Assembly: GCA_037176705.1 (NCBI GenBank)
Contig: CM073891.1
Coordinates: 93,702,327 to 93,766,326, forward strand
Source: Molossus alvarezi
Lineage: Eukaryota > Chordata > Mammalia > Chiroptera > Molossidae
Direction of reading: 5' to 3'
DNA length: 64,000 nucleotides
Position 1 is the first letter of the stretch. Each line of letters starts with the position of its first letter. Under the pieces are notes generated by a model. The model ran no database searches. It was not told the origin of the DNA and saw only the letters and a list, made by a program, of their open reading frames with translations. Of this stretch, positions 35,640-47,662 are shown one piece after another. The position numbers and the translations under genes are program-made.

Positions 35640-35830
35640 GACTGCCTGCGCTCAAAACCCTCTTCTGTTTCACTAGCTACGTGGCCTTAGTCACATCACT
35701 TCACTTCTCTGTGCCTCAGTTTCTTCCTCATCTTAATGGCAACAGTAGTAGTATTGACCTTTAGGGTTGATATGATTTAACACTTGAAAAACACTGACAG
35801 CTGTGCCTGCTGTATGCAGTAAACCACTCA
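35640..35830 (+). mobile_element. MIR (plus)
   Basis: CTAGCTACGTGGCCTTAGTC, ACTTCACTTCTCTGTGCCTC, AGTTTCTTCCTCATCTTAAT and TGATATGATTTAACACTTGA are the MIR core. Confidence 0.85.
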
Positions 35831-38800
35831 GTTTGGGTTAGCAATTGACCAAGGGATCAGCAATCCCTCAAATACACAGAGAAACCTCTTTTAGAAGGAC
35901 ACACAACTCTGATCTTGACTGGTTTTTCTTCTGTGATCTGCCTTTGCCTTATTAATGCCAAATGTGGTCTCAGAAAAGGTCCCAGACAATATTAAATAAA
36001 TGATCATTGAGGGTCTTCAACTGAGTTTTGCTTCTCCTGATAACCCAATTCCTTCATCTTATCAGCGTAATCATTATTTTATTTTGTTTGTGGGATTACT
36101 TTTCCTTTCAGCTTCCAACAGTTAACCAGCTAAAGTTGAGATTATGAGCTGATGGTTCCCATTAATTATTAAATTAATAATTTAATTAATGTTTTCATAT
36201 GAACATAGCATTTTAGATGATATTCATAGCCAGAATTCTTGACGTTCCCCTACTTTTCAACTTGCAACTGGGGTGTACTTGGTAGACACAATCTTGCTCT
36301 TGGTTACACCCTCGCCTGTTTCTGAATTTCCTCTGCTTTTCCAAGCTTCCATCATCCCCTTCCATCTGTCACTCAGTCACCCCCACCTCTCCTTCCTCCT
36401 CTCTGCAATCCAGCTTTCTGCTTCCTGCTGGTGAATAGAAGATATTAAAGTTTTATGGAAAGCTCTCAAGAGCAGTGAAATAATTTGTCTGTAAGTAAAG
36501 CTGATGTTGAACACATTGGAATGTAGGTGAAATCTAGAATACCTAATAAGAGACACATTAGTTAATATAGAGAACGATTAAAAAATTAATTTTCAGGAGT
36601 GACACAAAATAAAGATTTTCCAGGTGTTACAGAGCTAATAAACCACAGCATATGACAAGATCTCCTATAATTGCTAGAAAGAAAAATGCAAGAATATTTT
36701 TTACCCTCCTCCAAATAATAAATGCAATGATGTGCTTTGAATCAGTGGAAGAAAACACTCAGGTTGCAAAGATGCTATAAAAAAACATTCATCTCTAGGG
36801 GCTTTATGAATTAATCCTTACCTGAGGCATGCATTTGAATGCTTAGTGTGAATTATTCTTTATAAAAATATACTGAGCAGAATAGAAAATGTAGCTTGCA
36901 ACTAGGTTAACAAACAATAGACTAATAGCATTTCATGTCAGCCATGGATAACTGAAAAGTCAAAAGCCCAAATATATATTTATCAAGAATTCATAAAACA
37001 TTTGCTTTAAATAGGAAGAGCCAAGTTCTGCGCTTCGTTTTTTACACTTGGAAAACACTGTTGATTATCCCAATAATTTCAGAGGGCAGAAGTCTCACCA
37101 GGACACTTGAATAATGTAACGGCATCTCTACAATTCTTCATTTTCTAGTTTGAAATTGAAAAACTCATAAGAAGAAAAACAGTCTCCAGCAACAATCTGA
37201 GTTACTAATGAGTCCATTGCTTTTCAGACGATCTTGTACAATATTTGGACAAATGCTTCAGCCAGCGCTGTTTAGTGACATCAGCTCACACTGCAATATA
37301 TTATGCCCTGATGTGTGTAATAAATTACAAATACTTAATAATTTATCATGGTTTCTCTGAAAGCACTGCACAGCACTTAGCATCTAACTCAACAGAAAAT
37401 AACTATTGACCTCACAACACATGACAAAGGCCTCATTTTTACACTCACTTTGCTAACATTCCTTTTAATCCTCCTCATTAATTTCTCCTCCAAATTTCAA
37501 AATAACATCTTAGAAAGAAATGTCAGGGTTATCTAGGATCAACCCTCTCAACGTAGAAGTCTCTCTGGCATCTCCAATGTATGGGTATAAATACTTTTTC
37601 TTTTTTTCCTCAGCATTTCTGAAGCACTGTTGTTCCTCCATTGGTAGGTTGACTACTTTGTTTAGTCTGGCTTTGTTGTGGGTGTTAAGAATATGTCATG
37701 TTTGGTGCAGCATTTGGATTTTGTTTTCAGGGCAGTGGAAATTCAATGTATACAAAGGCTAACATTGCTCAGTACCAACACTATAGATTGGAAAGTAAGA
37801 AAGCCAATCAATGAACAAATTGTTTATCCTTAGTTAATATCAAATAACGAGAGTATTTTTAGCTGCAAACCTAAAGTTGAGGTTGGTACTTGACTGTACA
37901 TGCAGAGCAAACCACAGAGAACTAATAAAAAATTAAAACAGTATTTGTTAATTACTCAAAATTAACATTTATGAAATTAAAGAGTTTGGAAATCTTTTCT
38001 GAGAATTCACAGTTGGTCAACACATGAGATTCTGGAAGAATTATACAGGAAAGGCATGTTTCTCATCCTTACATGCTCTCACTAGGGAGCACAAACAGGC
38101 AGGTGTATAAAGGTGTATTATTTAACTCAACGGATATCATGTAAATAGCATACAGAAATGCCTAGAGACTTGGAATACAGTTTAATGAGTTGAGTTAATC
38201 AAAAAAGACTTTCTTGATGATGTATAGGTCTTATAAATTAGAATATATTTTTAAAAAATCTGAATGCCCTGTGTCCGGAAAGGAGTGAATATTATCAGGT
38301 CACATAATGAAGAAAAATTCAAAAGGATTATAAGAAAGGAATGTGTGCGATTAAATCGGGTAGTCAAGCAGGACAGGCAGAGATTAATACCTCAAATGTT
38401 TGCCTACAAATAGATGTGCTATGAAATAAAGCACAGAAGGAGTTCAAGTTCTGGAGTTGTACAATATTAAAAAGTAGTAAGAGGTCTGTCAGGGTTCTGG
38501 GGACCCCTTTCTGTACCCAAAAAAAGGGCTAGAACCTGGATGAAGATGAGTTTGATTGTGGAAAGCCCAAGATTCTTTCCCTAAGACTGTGACCTGCAGT
38601 CTCTTAGAAAAAATCCAGCATCTTCTCAGAGTTGCAAGGATGAGGCTCTCAGAATCACACCTGGTGACCAAGTACAGCGGCAACATGATTAGCCCCCAGC
38701 AGGATGCAATTACAGGAAACATACTGCCCTACCTCTTTCCCCACAACAACAACAGCAACAAAAAAATTAGAAAAGGAGCAAGGTTCAAAAGCTTTTAAGT

Positions 38801-38999
38801 GAAAGACAGTGGAGGGTATGATTAAGTTGTTCATGATCATATAGATATGAAGGGCAATGCAGGCAAATTATGCAAGCTGAAAGAGCATAGAAACTAATAA
38901 TTGGGTACAGGTCATCTGGAAAATGACTCTGGCCAGGTAAAAGCAGAGATGAATGCACCAAGTTCTAAATTTCCCAATCTCTCTTCTGTTGTCACTTAA
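35831..38999. other. Intron, 3.2 kb with no recognised element
   Basis: The longest repeat-poor stretch of the window. It is AT-rich with an A/T palindromic patch near 36166-36190 (ATTAATTATTAAATTAATAA). No coding block or RNA gene recognised. The absence of young SINE or L1 insertions over 3 kb is notable against its surroundings. Confidence 0.4.
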
Positions 39000-39460
39000 C
39001 TGGTAATGTCTAACCATTTTTCACATGTTCTTTTCTAAACCCACATCTCTTACTACTGCCAACTGGCATCCTCTGCTCTTCCCTCTTGGCACTTACCACA
39101 GTTTATAGTTTGATAAACCTGTATGTACTGGTTGTTTTGTAAACTGGTTGTTATGTAAAAGGACAGTGTGGAAGCCAATACTCTGTGCTATGGAGATGGT
39201 GGCGAGGGTTCAAACCTGGATTCCAGCACTTAGTAGTCAAATATATTTCATGCCTCAAAATGGTTACTGTGAAGATTAAAAGTTAGTACATGAGATGGTG
39301 GTAGAACAATGTCTGGCATGTCATAACTCTTTTTAGTAAATATGGAATCACTATATCCATGAGAGCAGGGGCCTTGACTATTTTATCCACCTCTACTTCT
39401 CTGGGACATGGCGGTGTTTGGGACACAGGTGGAGCTTAGTAGATACACGTGGAGTGTATG
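39000..39460 (+). mobile_element. L2 3' end with a nested MIR (plus)
   Basis: CATCCTCTGCTCTTCCCTCT and GGCACTTACCACAGTTTATA (L2) are followed by a MIR at about 39159-39345 (GGTTCAAACCTGGATTCCAG, ACTGTGAAGATTAAAAGTTA). The L2 end then resumes (ATGAGAGCAGGGGCCTTGAC, CTTAGTAGATACACGTGGAG). Confidence 0.65.
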
Positions 39461-40214
39461 AATAAACAATGACTCCATACTTTGTTACTCCTTAAGCCCT
39501 TGATGTGTCTGTCAATACACATTCACTTTGTGCCCTTGTTCTCAAAGTACTAAGGGCAAGACATGATTCTTTTTGTATGCTATGTCTAACTGCTCATGAT
39601 GGCCAGGCTTAAACTTACCCAGGTACTTTCTCAATACTAAAGACGCCAAAGTTAGAGGAACATGAGGAGACCCGTCAACTATGCTATCAAAATCCTTTTA
39701 ACATTATAAAGGTATATAAAAATTCATAATTCTAGTATATATTTAGAAAAGTCAGAGATGTTCAATGCCTCTAATGTATCAATTGACAGTCTATCAGCCA
39801 CAAAATGTAATTATTTAGCCCTGCTCTAAATCATTCATAAAAATGTTTTGTGCTAGGTCTCCATAGCATGCTTATTATTTTTTAAAATTGATTTTAATAA
39901 TGGTATACACAGAGGTTAAACCACAGAGTTAAAATGAGCATACCAGTCATTTCTAGGCCACAGAAAGTAGAAAAAATTTTGAAAGGTAAATAAAATGTAT
40001 CTTCAAATAGCTGGACATATTAAAGTCAATAGACAACTAAATAGTATGAGGTTATTCTTGAGGGTCAGGGAGAGAAATTTTAGGTCCTCAGTGCCTGTAG
40101 TTAGGGTCAGGAGGGAGGCAACTACACACACTTGGGTCAAACAATACACGGGAGGAGACTAGAACAGTTGACTGAACTGGACCTGTGAGTCATCTTTTCC
40201 GTGGTATGATTCCT
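39461..40214. other. Intron, no recognised element
   Basis: Nothing recognised. Confidence 0.35.
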
Positions 40215-40850
40215 ATGCTTCCGAGGGAGTCTTACCCTTCACAACAGCCAAGATATGCAAACACAAAAATATTTGTCAGTGGGTGAATGAGCAAAGGTAC
40301 ACACACACTGGAATATTATTCAGCCTGTAAAGAAAGAAATCCTGCCGTTTGTGACAACATGAATGGACATAGAGAACTTCATTCTAAGTGAAATAAGCCA
40401 ATCACAGAAAGACAAATACATACCACCTGATCTCATTTATGTGTGCCATCTAAGATACTTAAACTCACAGAAACAGAGAGTAGAATGGTGGTTGCCAGGG
40501 ACAGGGGGTAAGGGAAAAGGAGGAGGTGTTATTCAAATGGTACAAAGTTCCAGTCATGCAAGGTAAGTTCTGGACTCTAATGTATAGCAATGTGACTGTA
40601 GTTAATAATACTGTACTGTATGCTTGACATTTGCTGAGTGTAGATCTTACATTTTCTCCCCATACAAAAATAAAGAAAAACAGAAATGATAACAGTGTGA
40701 TCTTGGTAATTATTTCACAATGTACATGTATAGCAAAACATTGAGTTGTATACTTTAAGTATACAGAATTCTTACTTTTTAATTGTATACTTAATTTGTA
40801 TCTGTCAGTTATACCTCAGTAAACCTGGAAAAAAATAAAGAAAAGAAAAT
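40215..40850 (+). mobile_element. L1M-type L1 3' end (plus, old)
   Basis: ACAACAGCCAAGATATGCAA, GGAATATTATTCAGCC, AAGTGAAATAAGCCAATCAC and GTGGTTGCCAGGGACAGGGG (ORF2 end and 3'UTR), ending in AGTTATACCTCAGTAAACC and an A-rich tail. The ORF2 remnant is broken. Confidence 0.9.
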
Positions 40851-40939
40851 ATGGGATTTAAAAATCCCTAACTCAAATCCAACAATTAGAGATCAATTTC
40901 TTTGACTAAGAAAATATGTTTTTCAAACTAGAATATTTT

Positions 40940-41155
40940 TTTAAAATATTTTTTCTTCATTGAATTTTAGAGAGAGAGGAAGAAAGGAGAGGGAGATAGA
41001 AACATAGATGAGAGAAAACATAGATTGGTCGCCTCCTGCATGCCCCCCACTGGGCATCTGGCCCACAACCTGGGCATGTGCCCTGACCGGGAATCAAACC
41101 TGCAAACTCTTGTTGCATGGGTCAATGCTCAACCAGTGAGCCACACCAGCCATGC
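40940..41155 (-). mobile_element. VES SINE (minus strand)
   Basis: TAGAGAGAGAGGAAGAAAGG, GGTCGCCTCCTGCATGCCCC, GGCCCACAACCTGGGCATGT, GCCCTGACCGGGAATCAAAC, TGAGCCACACCAGC. The target duplication CAAACTAGAATA is perfect at 40924-40935 and 41156-41167. Confidence 0.95.
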
Positions 41156-41167
41156 CAAACTAGAATA

Positions 41168-42864
41168 CTTTTTGACTTCATGGAGTTTTGGAACCATGTG
41201 CCAAAAGAAACATGGTTTATTTTCCCGCAAATTCAGTTTTACTTGAATATTTGAAACAGAGGAAGATGAATGTTCTCACTGGTGATAATTTAAATAATTG
41301 TTTATTCAAACAAATGGATAAACTGCATTGCAGAATGCAAGACTTGCATTCATTTTAAAAACAAAACAGGAAACTACAAGGAAGCACCATGCTTGTGATA
41401 GATCATTTTAAGCTACCCAGGAGTTTGTGCTGAAGACAGAGGCTTCACTGAAAAAGATTCAGAAACAAGAGGAAAAAGAAGACAGGTCCTAAGGAAAAGT
41501 TCACAATTTGGCTGCGCCCCAGCCCTGCTCAGGAGCAAGGGAGTCTGGGAAACCCAGACACAGCAGAACCAGGAATCCCCAACACCCAAGCAGAAGGCAG
41601 CAGCCAAAACTGGCAAAACATTAGCAAAGCGCATCCTTAGTACCACGGAGATGCCTGAGAATGGGGAGGAGAGTGTCCGGTTGGGGTGGACAAAGGCCAG
41701 AGTGTCAGACCTGCAGCTGCCTGTTGACAGCAAACGGAGAGGGGAACTAAAGCACATACACCCACACGCTCACACAGACGCAAATGGATTTTGACAATCG
41801 TATGTGTAGGGAACGAAAGCAGAGTTCAACCCGGACAAAGAAGAAATTGCTTGTAGGTATCCAGATGAAGTTACCATATCAGAAAACAATACATGTGTAT
41901 AACTTCCAAAGTCTAGTTTGCAACCCTACTAACTTTCCTAGGTACTATATTTTCCTTTTCCTCGCATCTTAGGTAAACCTTGTTCCCCAATATATCCTTG
42001 GAAAGCAGTTTGTCTACAGGTTGGTTCAGTGTTTTCAGGGGCAAAAGAGATTCAAATTTGGGTCAACTGGCTACCCAGCTCATTATTTTTACCTCTCCAC
42101 ACAACAGAATATAAGCACGCTTGCTTTTACACACACGTGACTACGACCAAGCCTGAATTACTCCACCTGGGCTGGAAACAATGTCGGCATTTAAAAAAAG
42201 ATTAAAACCACCGAGCTCATGCTGCTTGCAATTAGTCAGGACTGTACCTTTCCAGACAGTATGAATAAGTTGCCACGATGGAATTACAATGTGGTTGGCT
42301 AAAAGGAACTCAACCAATGATGGATATTTGAACTTAAAACAGCTGATCACTTGTCTTACGGTATTTTTTCTTAACATTCAATTCACATTGTGCTTGTAAG
42401 AACACAGGGAGAGAACAGAATGAACAACACGACCCGGGGGACATTCTCCTTTCCTATCATTTCCATGATGGATAAGGCTCCTTATGAAGGAGAAAGTTTC
42501 TAAGAGTATACCAGAAACCAGGTCACATTTTAGCCTCATTTCATAATTAATCATTAGAATTGTGGTGGAGACCTCTGATTCCCTGGCATCCACTCTTCCC
42601 TGGTCCTTTTCATTGCAAAATCTCCTAAATTTTATTTAAGAGATCTCATTCCCATCCCCCTCAGCCCCAGGTTTCCAACTCTGCTCCCATTTTTACACGC
42701 CCTGGAGGCAGGCATTTAAAACAAAAGAGAAATCTCAATTCACCTCACATGAAGAAGGAGAATTTTAATTCTGGCCAGTGGCACTAAAGCAGGGACTTAA
42801 AGTATATTTCATTTTATTGCAATTTGCTAAGAGAGTAGAACTTAAATGTTGTTATCAAAAAAAA
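41168..42864. other. Intron; includes a GC-richer unassigned block at 41405-41760
   Basis: No repeat family recognised. The GC-richer block has a 114-codon minus-strand open frame that resembles no family I know. I regard it as chance. Confidence 0.35.
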
Positions 42865-43045
42865 GAAAAAGGAAGAGATAGATAGAATATGTGAGGTGAT
42901 GGATGTGTTCATCATTATCATTAATAATTTCATCGAAGAAATCCTTTCACAATGTACACATATATCAAATAAATAGCCATAATGTACACTTTAAATATCT
43001 TACCATTTTATGTCAATTAAAGCACACTAAAGCTAAAAATGTTTA
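42865..43045 (+). mobile_element. Old L1 3'UTR fragment (plus)
   Basis: TGAGGTGATGGATGTGTTCA, CTTTCACAATGTACACATAT, TAAATAGCCATAATGTACAC and TTTTATGTCAATTAAAG are typical L1M 3'UTR. Confidence 0.75.
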
Positions 43046-43064
43046 AAAGGATACATGGCATGTA

Positions 43065-43184
43065 CAGGGTGGGGCGAAAGGAGGTTTGCAGTTGTTTGTA
43101 TGGGAAAGACATGCAGGTTATGATTATTACAATAGCTTTATTAACTCTGTGTTAACAACTGTCAACCTACTTTTGCCCACCCTG
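43065..43184. mobile_element. Mariner-type MITE (120 bp)
   Basis: Terminal inverted repeats begin CAGGGTGGGGCGAAAGGAGG and end CTACTTTTGCCCACCCTG. They extend about 30 bp inward to CAGTTGT/ACAACTG. TA dinucleotides flank both ends (43063-43064 and 43185-43186), as expected for Tc1/mariner integration. There is no transposase, so it must have been mobilised in trans. Confidence 0.88.
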
Positions 43185-43186
43185 TA

Positions 43187-44152
43187 TATGTATTCAGGGT
43201 GGCAGAATCTTAAAAGAAATCCAGAAAAGAAAACAGTTAATGGCTGTCCCACAAGAGAGTATCGCCCAGCCCTCCCTGCCACCCCAGCCTCCTTGGCATC
43301 TAGGTGTGGCTACAGGTTGAATGTTTTAGCCAACGAGGTGTACCTGGAAAGGAAGCTTGTAACTTCCAGCTCCTGTTTTCATAAGGATATTGTTTACCAC
43401 ACACTTTGTCTCCCCCTCGCTCTCCTCCGAGGTCTGGAATGTAGATGTGAGGGTGTGTGCCAGCCTCAGTGTTGTAGCTGAGGGCAACACCTTGACACAG
43501 GCACAGTCACCAACAGAAGGAAGCTGGTCTCCAGTCGATGCTCAAGAGAAGTGCTGACCAGTCCTGGACCACCTCCTACCTCAAGGCCATGAGATGAAAA
43601 AGAAAGAAACTCCTATCGTTCGGGTCTCTTTGGCATAGCAGCTCTGTCCGCAGCTTAATGAAGAGCTGCTACCTTCATTTGGGGGTCTTGCCATACCCAA
43701 ACTGAAATATCTGGCAGTAGCCTGGTGACTAGGTGGCAGGCAGTGAGGACACAGACATTGCAGACTGCAAAACCAGTGACCCCTTTGAGTAAAGCCGTTG
43801 CTTCCCAGAAACCAGCCCAGCGGAAAAGATTCTGATGGTTTAGGGGTAGCTTTCCCATCCGAGCCCATTGCGTCAGGTGACCTCAAGGTAGAAGCCCTTG
43901 AACTGAGGGAGAGTCAGGAGTGGCTGTCCACTGCAGCCAGTAAGTCAAAGGGAGGAGTCTGCAAGACTAAGAACCATAGCCAACGGTTACTTTTTTAAGC
44001 AACAGACCGAAAGCACTAGACTGGAATTTTTGAGGAAATTGCATTGCCCGAGAAAACACAAGCCTAGCTGAGGAAGCCTGTAATGGTTTAATTGCTAAAC
44101 CACATGCCCAAATATTTAATATCAAAGATCAGCAAAGAAAGTCGGATAACAG
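43187..44152. other. Intron; GC-richer repeat-like block
   Basis: 43200-43560 reads like a decayed LTR or DNA element (ATGTTTTAGCCAACGAGGTG ... GAGGGTGTGTGCCAGCCTC), but I cannot assign it. Plus-strand frame 43086-43481 spans the MITE and is incidental. Confidence 0.3.
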
Positions 44153-44154
44153 AG

Positions 44155-44371
44155 AGGCAGTAAGCCCTAGTGGTTAAGAGCTTTGATCCTGAAGACAGAT
44201 GGACTAATTATGCATCCTAACTCCCCAGTTTCTAGCTGTCTAACCTTGAACTCTTACCTAGACTCTCTAAGCCTCCCATGCCTGTTTCAGTTTTCCATGG
44301 ATTTAATGAGACAATGCACAAAGCACTTGGAGCAATTCCCAGTCCATAGTAAGATTTCAATGAATGCTGTC
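44155..44371 (+). mobile_element. MIR (plus)
   Basis: GCCCTAGTGGTTAAGAGCTT, CCCAGTTTCTAGCTGTCTAA, GTTTTCCATGGATTTAATGA and AGTAAGATTTCAATGAATGC follow MIR from head to tail. Confidence 0.85.
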
Positions 44372-44664
44372 TAAGATCATTACCACCTGACTGCAAAAGG
44401 TCACTATTAGAAGCCAGGATCTTAACCTTCAGTCTTCTAAGAGACTAAGTTCTTTCTGAGGTTGGCAAGCCACACAATGTTTAAGGAGAGGAATTTACTT
44501 GTTTACCAGATATGATCGTACCTTACCATTAAGTGCATGATTGATGTAATAAAATAAATATACCAATAAAAAATCAGATTCCCAGATTTTCCTAAAAACA
44601 ACTTCTAGATTTGAAAAGCCAACTTTTATTTCCCTGTGCAGCGCCCACTGGATAAGGAACACCA

Positions 44665-44850
44665 GGTCTTGGAACTGTCATTTCCTGAAAGTGTGCTATT
44701 AGACAAGTTCCCAGACATCACGGAGACCAGGTTCATCATCTGTAAAACGGAAACAACCTCATGGGTTGCTACCTGAGATGATACACACAAGATGCTCACT
44801 ATAATGCCTGGGATATAGGAAGCATTCAGATAATGAACAATGGAAACTTT
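44665..44850 (+). mobile_element. MIR (plus)
   Basis: GGTTCATCATCTGTAAAACG, TACCTGAGATGATACACACA and TAATGCCTGGGATATAGGAA are the second half of MIR. Confidence 0.7.
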
Positions 44851-45924
44851 CTTATTGGTATAGTTATTGTTACACAAAATGGTAAAACACTATCCATATC
44901 ATAAGACAATGACACCCTCAGGTGAGTTTGAGACCCACTTGTTGTAGGGCACACACTTTATGGTATTTTCCTCATCACACTAACAGGTCACACTGACCAA
45001 TCAAGTAGTTCTCTCCCAATCTTCATCGATGCCACGTTATTTTTGCAATTCTGTTGTCCAGGAATGAGATGTATTTGTGAAACATAGATTCTCTCCCCCG
45101 TGAAGCTAAATGCCTTACATGTGATTGTATAGACAATGCTATTTCTTATTAGTGGCACAGACTATGCAAGTAAACTGACCACTGCAGGCTTAGCTAAGTA
45201 ATAATTATAGCAGTGAGTGTCACCCAGAATCCTCCAAGACTTAATTCTTCCACAAAACTAAAATTAAGTTTGCCAAGAAAATGTCTTCCTAGCTTACAGG
45301 AAGCTGACTGGGACAATTAGTGTCACTGGTTAACCAAAATCAGTAGAATGAGACCCTCTGTCTTTCACTCATAATGTGTAGATGAACCTGAAACTAAAAA
45401 TCATGCTTTAAACTGAAGGGAAAATGAACCTTTTCTGGATTAAAAGATAACCTTTCCTCCCACACCTGCAATTTTAATTCCTCATCCTATTTCTATCAGG
45501 GCAGAGAATGTTTGGCATGGTTTCTTTTCATTCATTGTTTCATCTTTATTTTTAAAAGAATCGATTTTTCCCATGCTAACATGTGTATAGTGTTTCCTCT
45601 TGTAGGTTTCAAATTATCGTCACCAACAAAGTCTGACCCAATTTTCAAAGCTGATTTTTCTCAGCTGCATAGCTGCTTGCTGAGTGGCTGCACAGTTCTT
45701 GTGCTTCCATTCCCTAATGCCAGAGGTTCTAGAACCATCTGGGTTGCACCTGGTGGGCACTTCTGGGCACTTGGTGAAACGGCCAGTACTGCTGCCTCTT
45801 CACTCAGGCCCCAGCAGGTATGTGGGACCAGGTCACACTGCTTAGTGATGGCAGAACTAAGACCAGAATCCATCACCTTTGTTGTCACCATGCAGATAGG
45901 AGCCCTTGAACGTTATTAAGTCAA
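44851..45924. other. Intron, no recognised element
   Basis: Nothing recognised. Open frame 45512-45919 (+) starts with TTG, not ATG, and resembles no known protein. Confidence 0.35.
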
Positions 45925-46099
45925 AAAGAAATTATACTCAAAGATACAAAGAACAGACTGACAGCTGACAGAGGGGAGAGCGTCTGGGAACTCTGTGAAA
46001 TAGGTGAAGGGATTAAACAGATGAATAAAAACTCATAGACACAGATGATAGTGATTACCAGAGGGAAAGGGGGGTAGGGTAAGTTAGAAGAGGGTAAAA

Positions 46100-47448
46100 G
46101 AACTCGCCTCATCCCACCACCACATCAAAATTGCAATGAAACTACTGAACCATCCTTCAGAACTGCCTGAAATCAAGCTGAATGGAAGTCCTACAACTAC
46201 AAAATTAAAGTAGAAGCCACATCGAGACTGGTAGGAAGGGCGGAGGCTCAGAACGGCTGGTCCCACATCCACATGTAGCAGGTAGAAATCAGGAGGGCTA
46301 CCTCTGCTGTAAAGGTAATCCCTGAGGAGCAAGGGGTCCCCGTTCCACACAAGGCTCAGTTCCAGCACCAGGAAGAGAAGTCCCAATAACTTCTGCTGTA
46401 AAATCTAGCAGGCATTGAGGCTGAGGGAGGATGAGGCTTCTGGAGTTCCAGGCAGTTCCTCTTAAAGGGCCCGCACACGGACTTACTCAGACTTGCTGCC
46501 TCTGGGCGCCAACATGGGAAAGGCAGCTTGAAAGTCACTAGTAACACACGAGAAAGAATGCATTGTTTGGCATCCGGGCGAGAGCTAGAGAGGCAGCTCT
46601 CTCAGACAGATGTGCTGGAGAAGCCACCATTCCCTTGGTGAGCCCTTCCCCCATGGGGCCTACAGATGGGCACCATATCTGGGACTCCAGAACCTGGCTC
46701 ACACTGTTTGCGCTGGTGATCCTCTGAGGCCCTGCCCCACCCAACTTTCAGGCCCACCAAGCTATTTTCAGTGGCTTTACAAAAGAAATGGTCTGTCTTG
46801 GCTCCTGCTTCAGATTTTCCTAAATTCTCTCAAACAAACAGCATCGGGCCTCAGTGAGCCCCATACTTCTCATTAAGTGGCCCCAGGCCCAGCACTAGCA
46901 GCAGCCAGTCTTGGTTCACAGCTTGGCCTCTCCTGGGCACCTCCAAGCCCAGCACAAAAAGCACCCATCTGCAGATCACTGTATAGCTTATGTCTGGTGG
47001 CCCTGGGTAGAATGCAGCCTGACCTTGGCCTGTGCCTCCGGGGATACTCTAGAGCCAGTACACACAGTTGATAGCTTCAGACCACATCAGAGCACCATGA
47101 CCAACCACCTCCACGATACATTCAAGGGGTGGACTCAAGTGGCTACCAGAGCCCTGCTGAAGTAAGTCTTGCTCTATGTGGTAGGCCCTACACAGCTGAT
47201 CCTCCAAGGTAGTCAGAGGTTGATGGTCAGTGAACACAGCCAGTCCTTGCAACTGATCAGCCTGAGTAAATTCCTCCCATTGATGTGCCAACAGCAATCA
47301 AGACTCAATTACAACAGAAGGGTGTACAGTCCATATGAGAGGCTGTGTCACTGGACCCTATAGGACACTTACTACAACAGGCCATGAAGCCTAGGAGACA
47401 TAGTAACTCTACCTAATACATAGAAACAAACACAGGGGGGCAGCCAAA
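46100..47448 (+). promoter_or_regulatory. 5'UTR of the half-L1 (element B)
   Basis: It starts CGCCTCATCCCACCACCAC after the shared flank and continues GC-richer than the intron to the ORF1 ATG at 47449. Both strands contain short open frames but none is conserved. Promoter activity is presumed from the position only. Confidence 0.6.
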
Positions 47449-47662
47449 ATGAGGAGACAAAGAAACATGTCCCAAATGAAAGAAGAGAACAAAACTCCAG
47501 GAAAAGAACTAAACAAAATGGAGATAAGCAATCTAACAGATGCAGAGTTCAAAACACTGGTTATCAGGATGCTCAAGGCAGTTAGTGAGGACCTCAAAAG
47601 CATAATAAAGGACTATTCAGAAATGAAGGATGCACTAACTGAAATAAAGAATTATTTACAGG
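47449..47662 (+). pseudogene. Half-L1 ORF1, N-terminal part (interrupted)
   Basis: ATG at 47449 opens a frame encoding MRRQRNMSQMKEEN and a charged helical stretch ending EIKNYLQ (about 71 residues). This is the N-terminus and start of the coiled coil of an L1-type ORF1 RNA-binding protein. The frame is broken by insertion of the full-length L1 at 47663 and resumes after the duplicated target at 53784. The apparent readthrough to 47667 is into the inserted L1. Confidence 0.88.

Noticed and set aside
41413..41757. 114-codon minus-strand frame in a GC-richer block as an alternative GRM8 exon
   Set aside because: No resemblance to any glutamate receptor segment and no convincing conserved block.
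45512..45919. 135-codon plus-strand frame as a gene
   Set aside because: Starts with TTG, opposite to GRM8, no known family.
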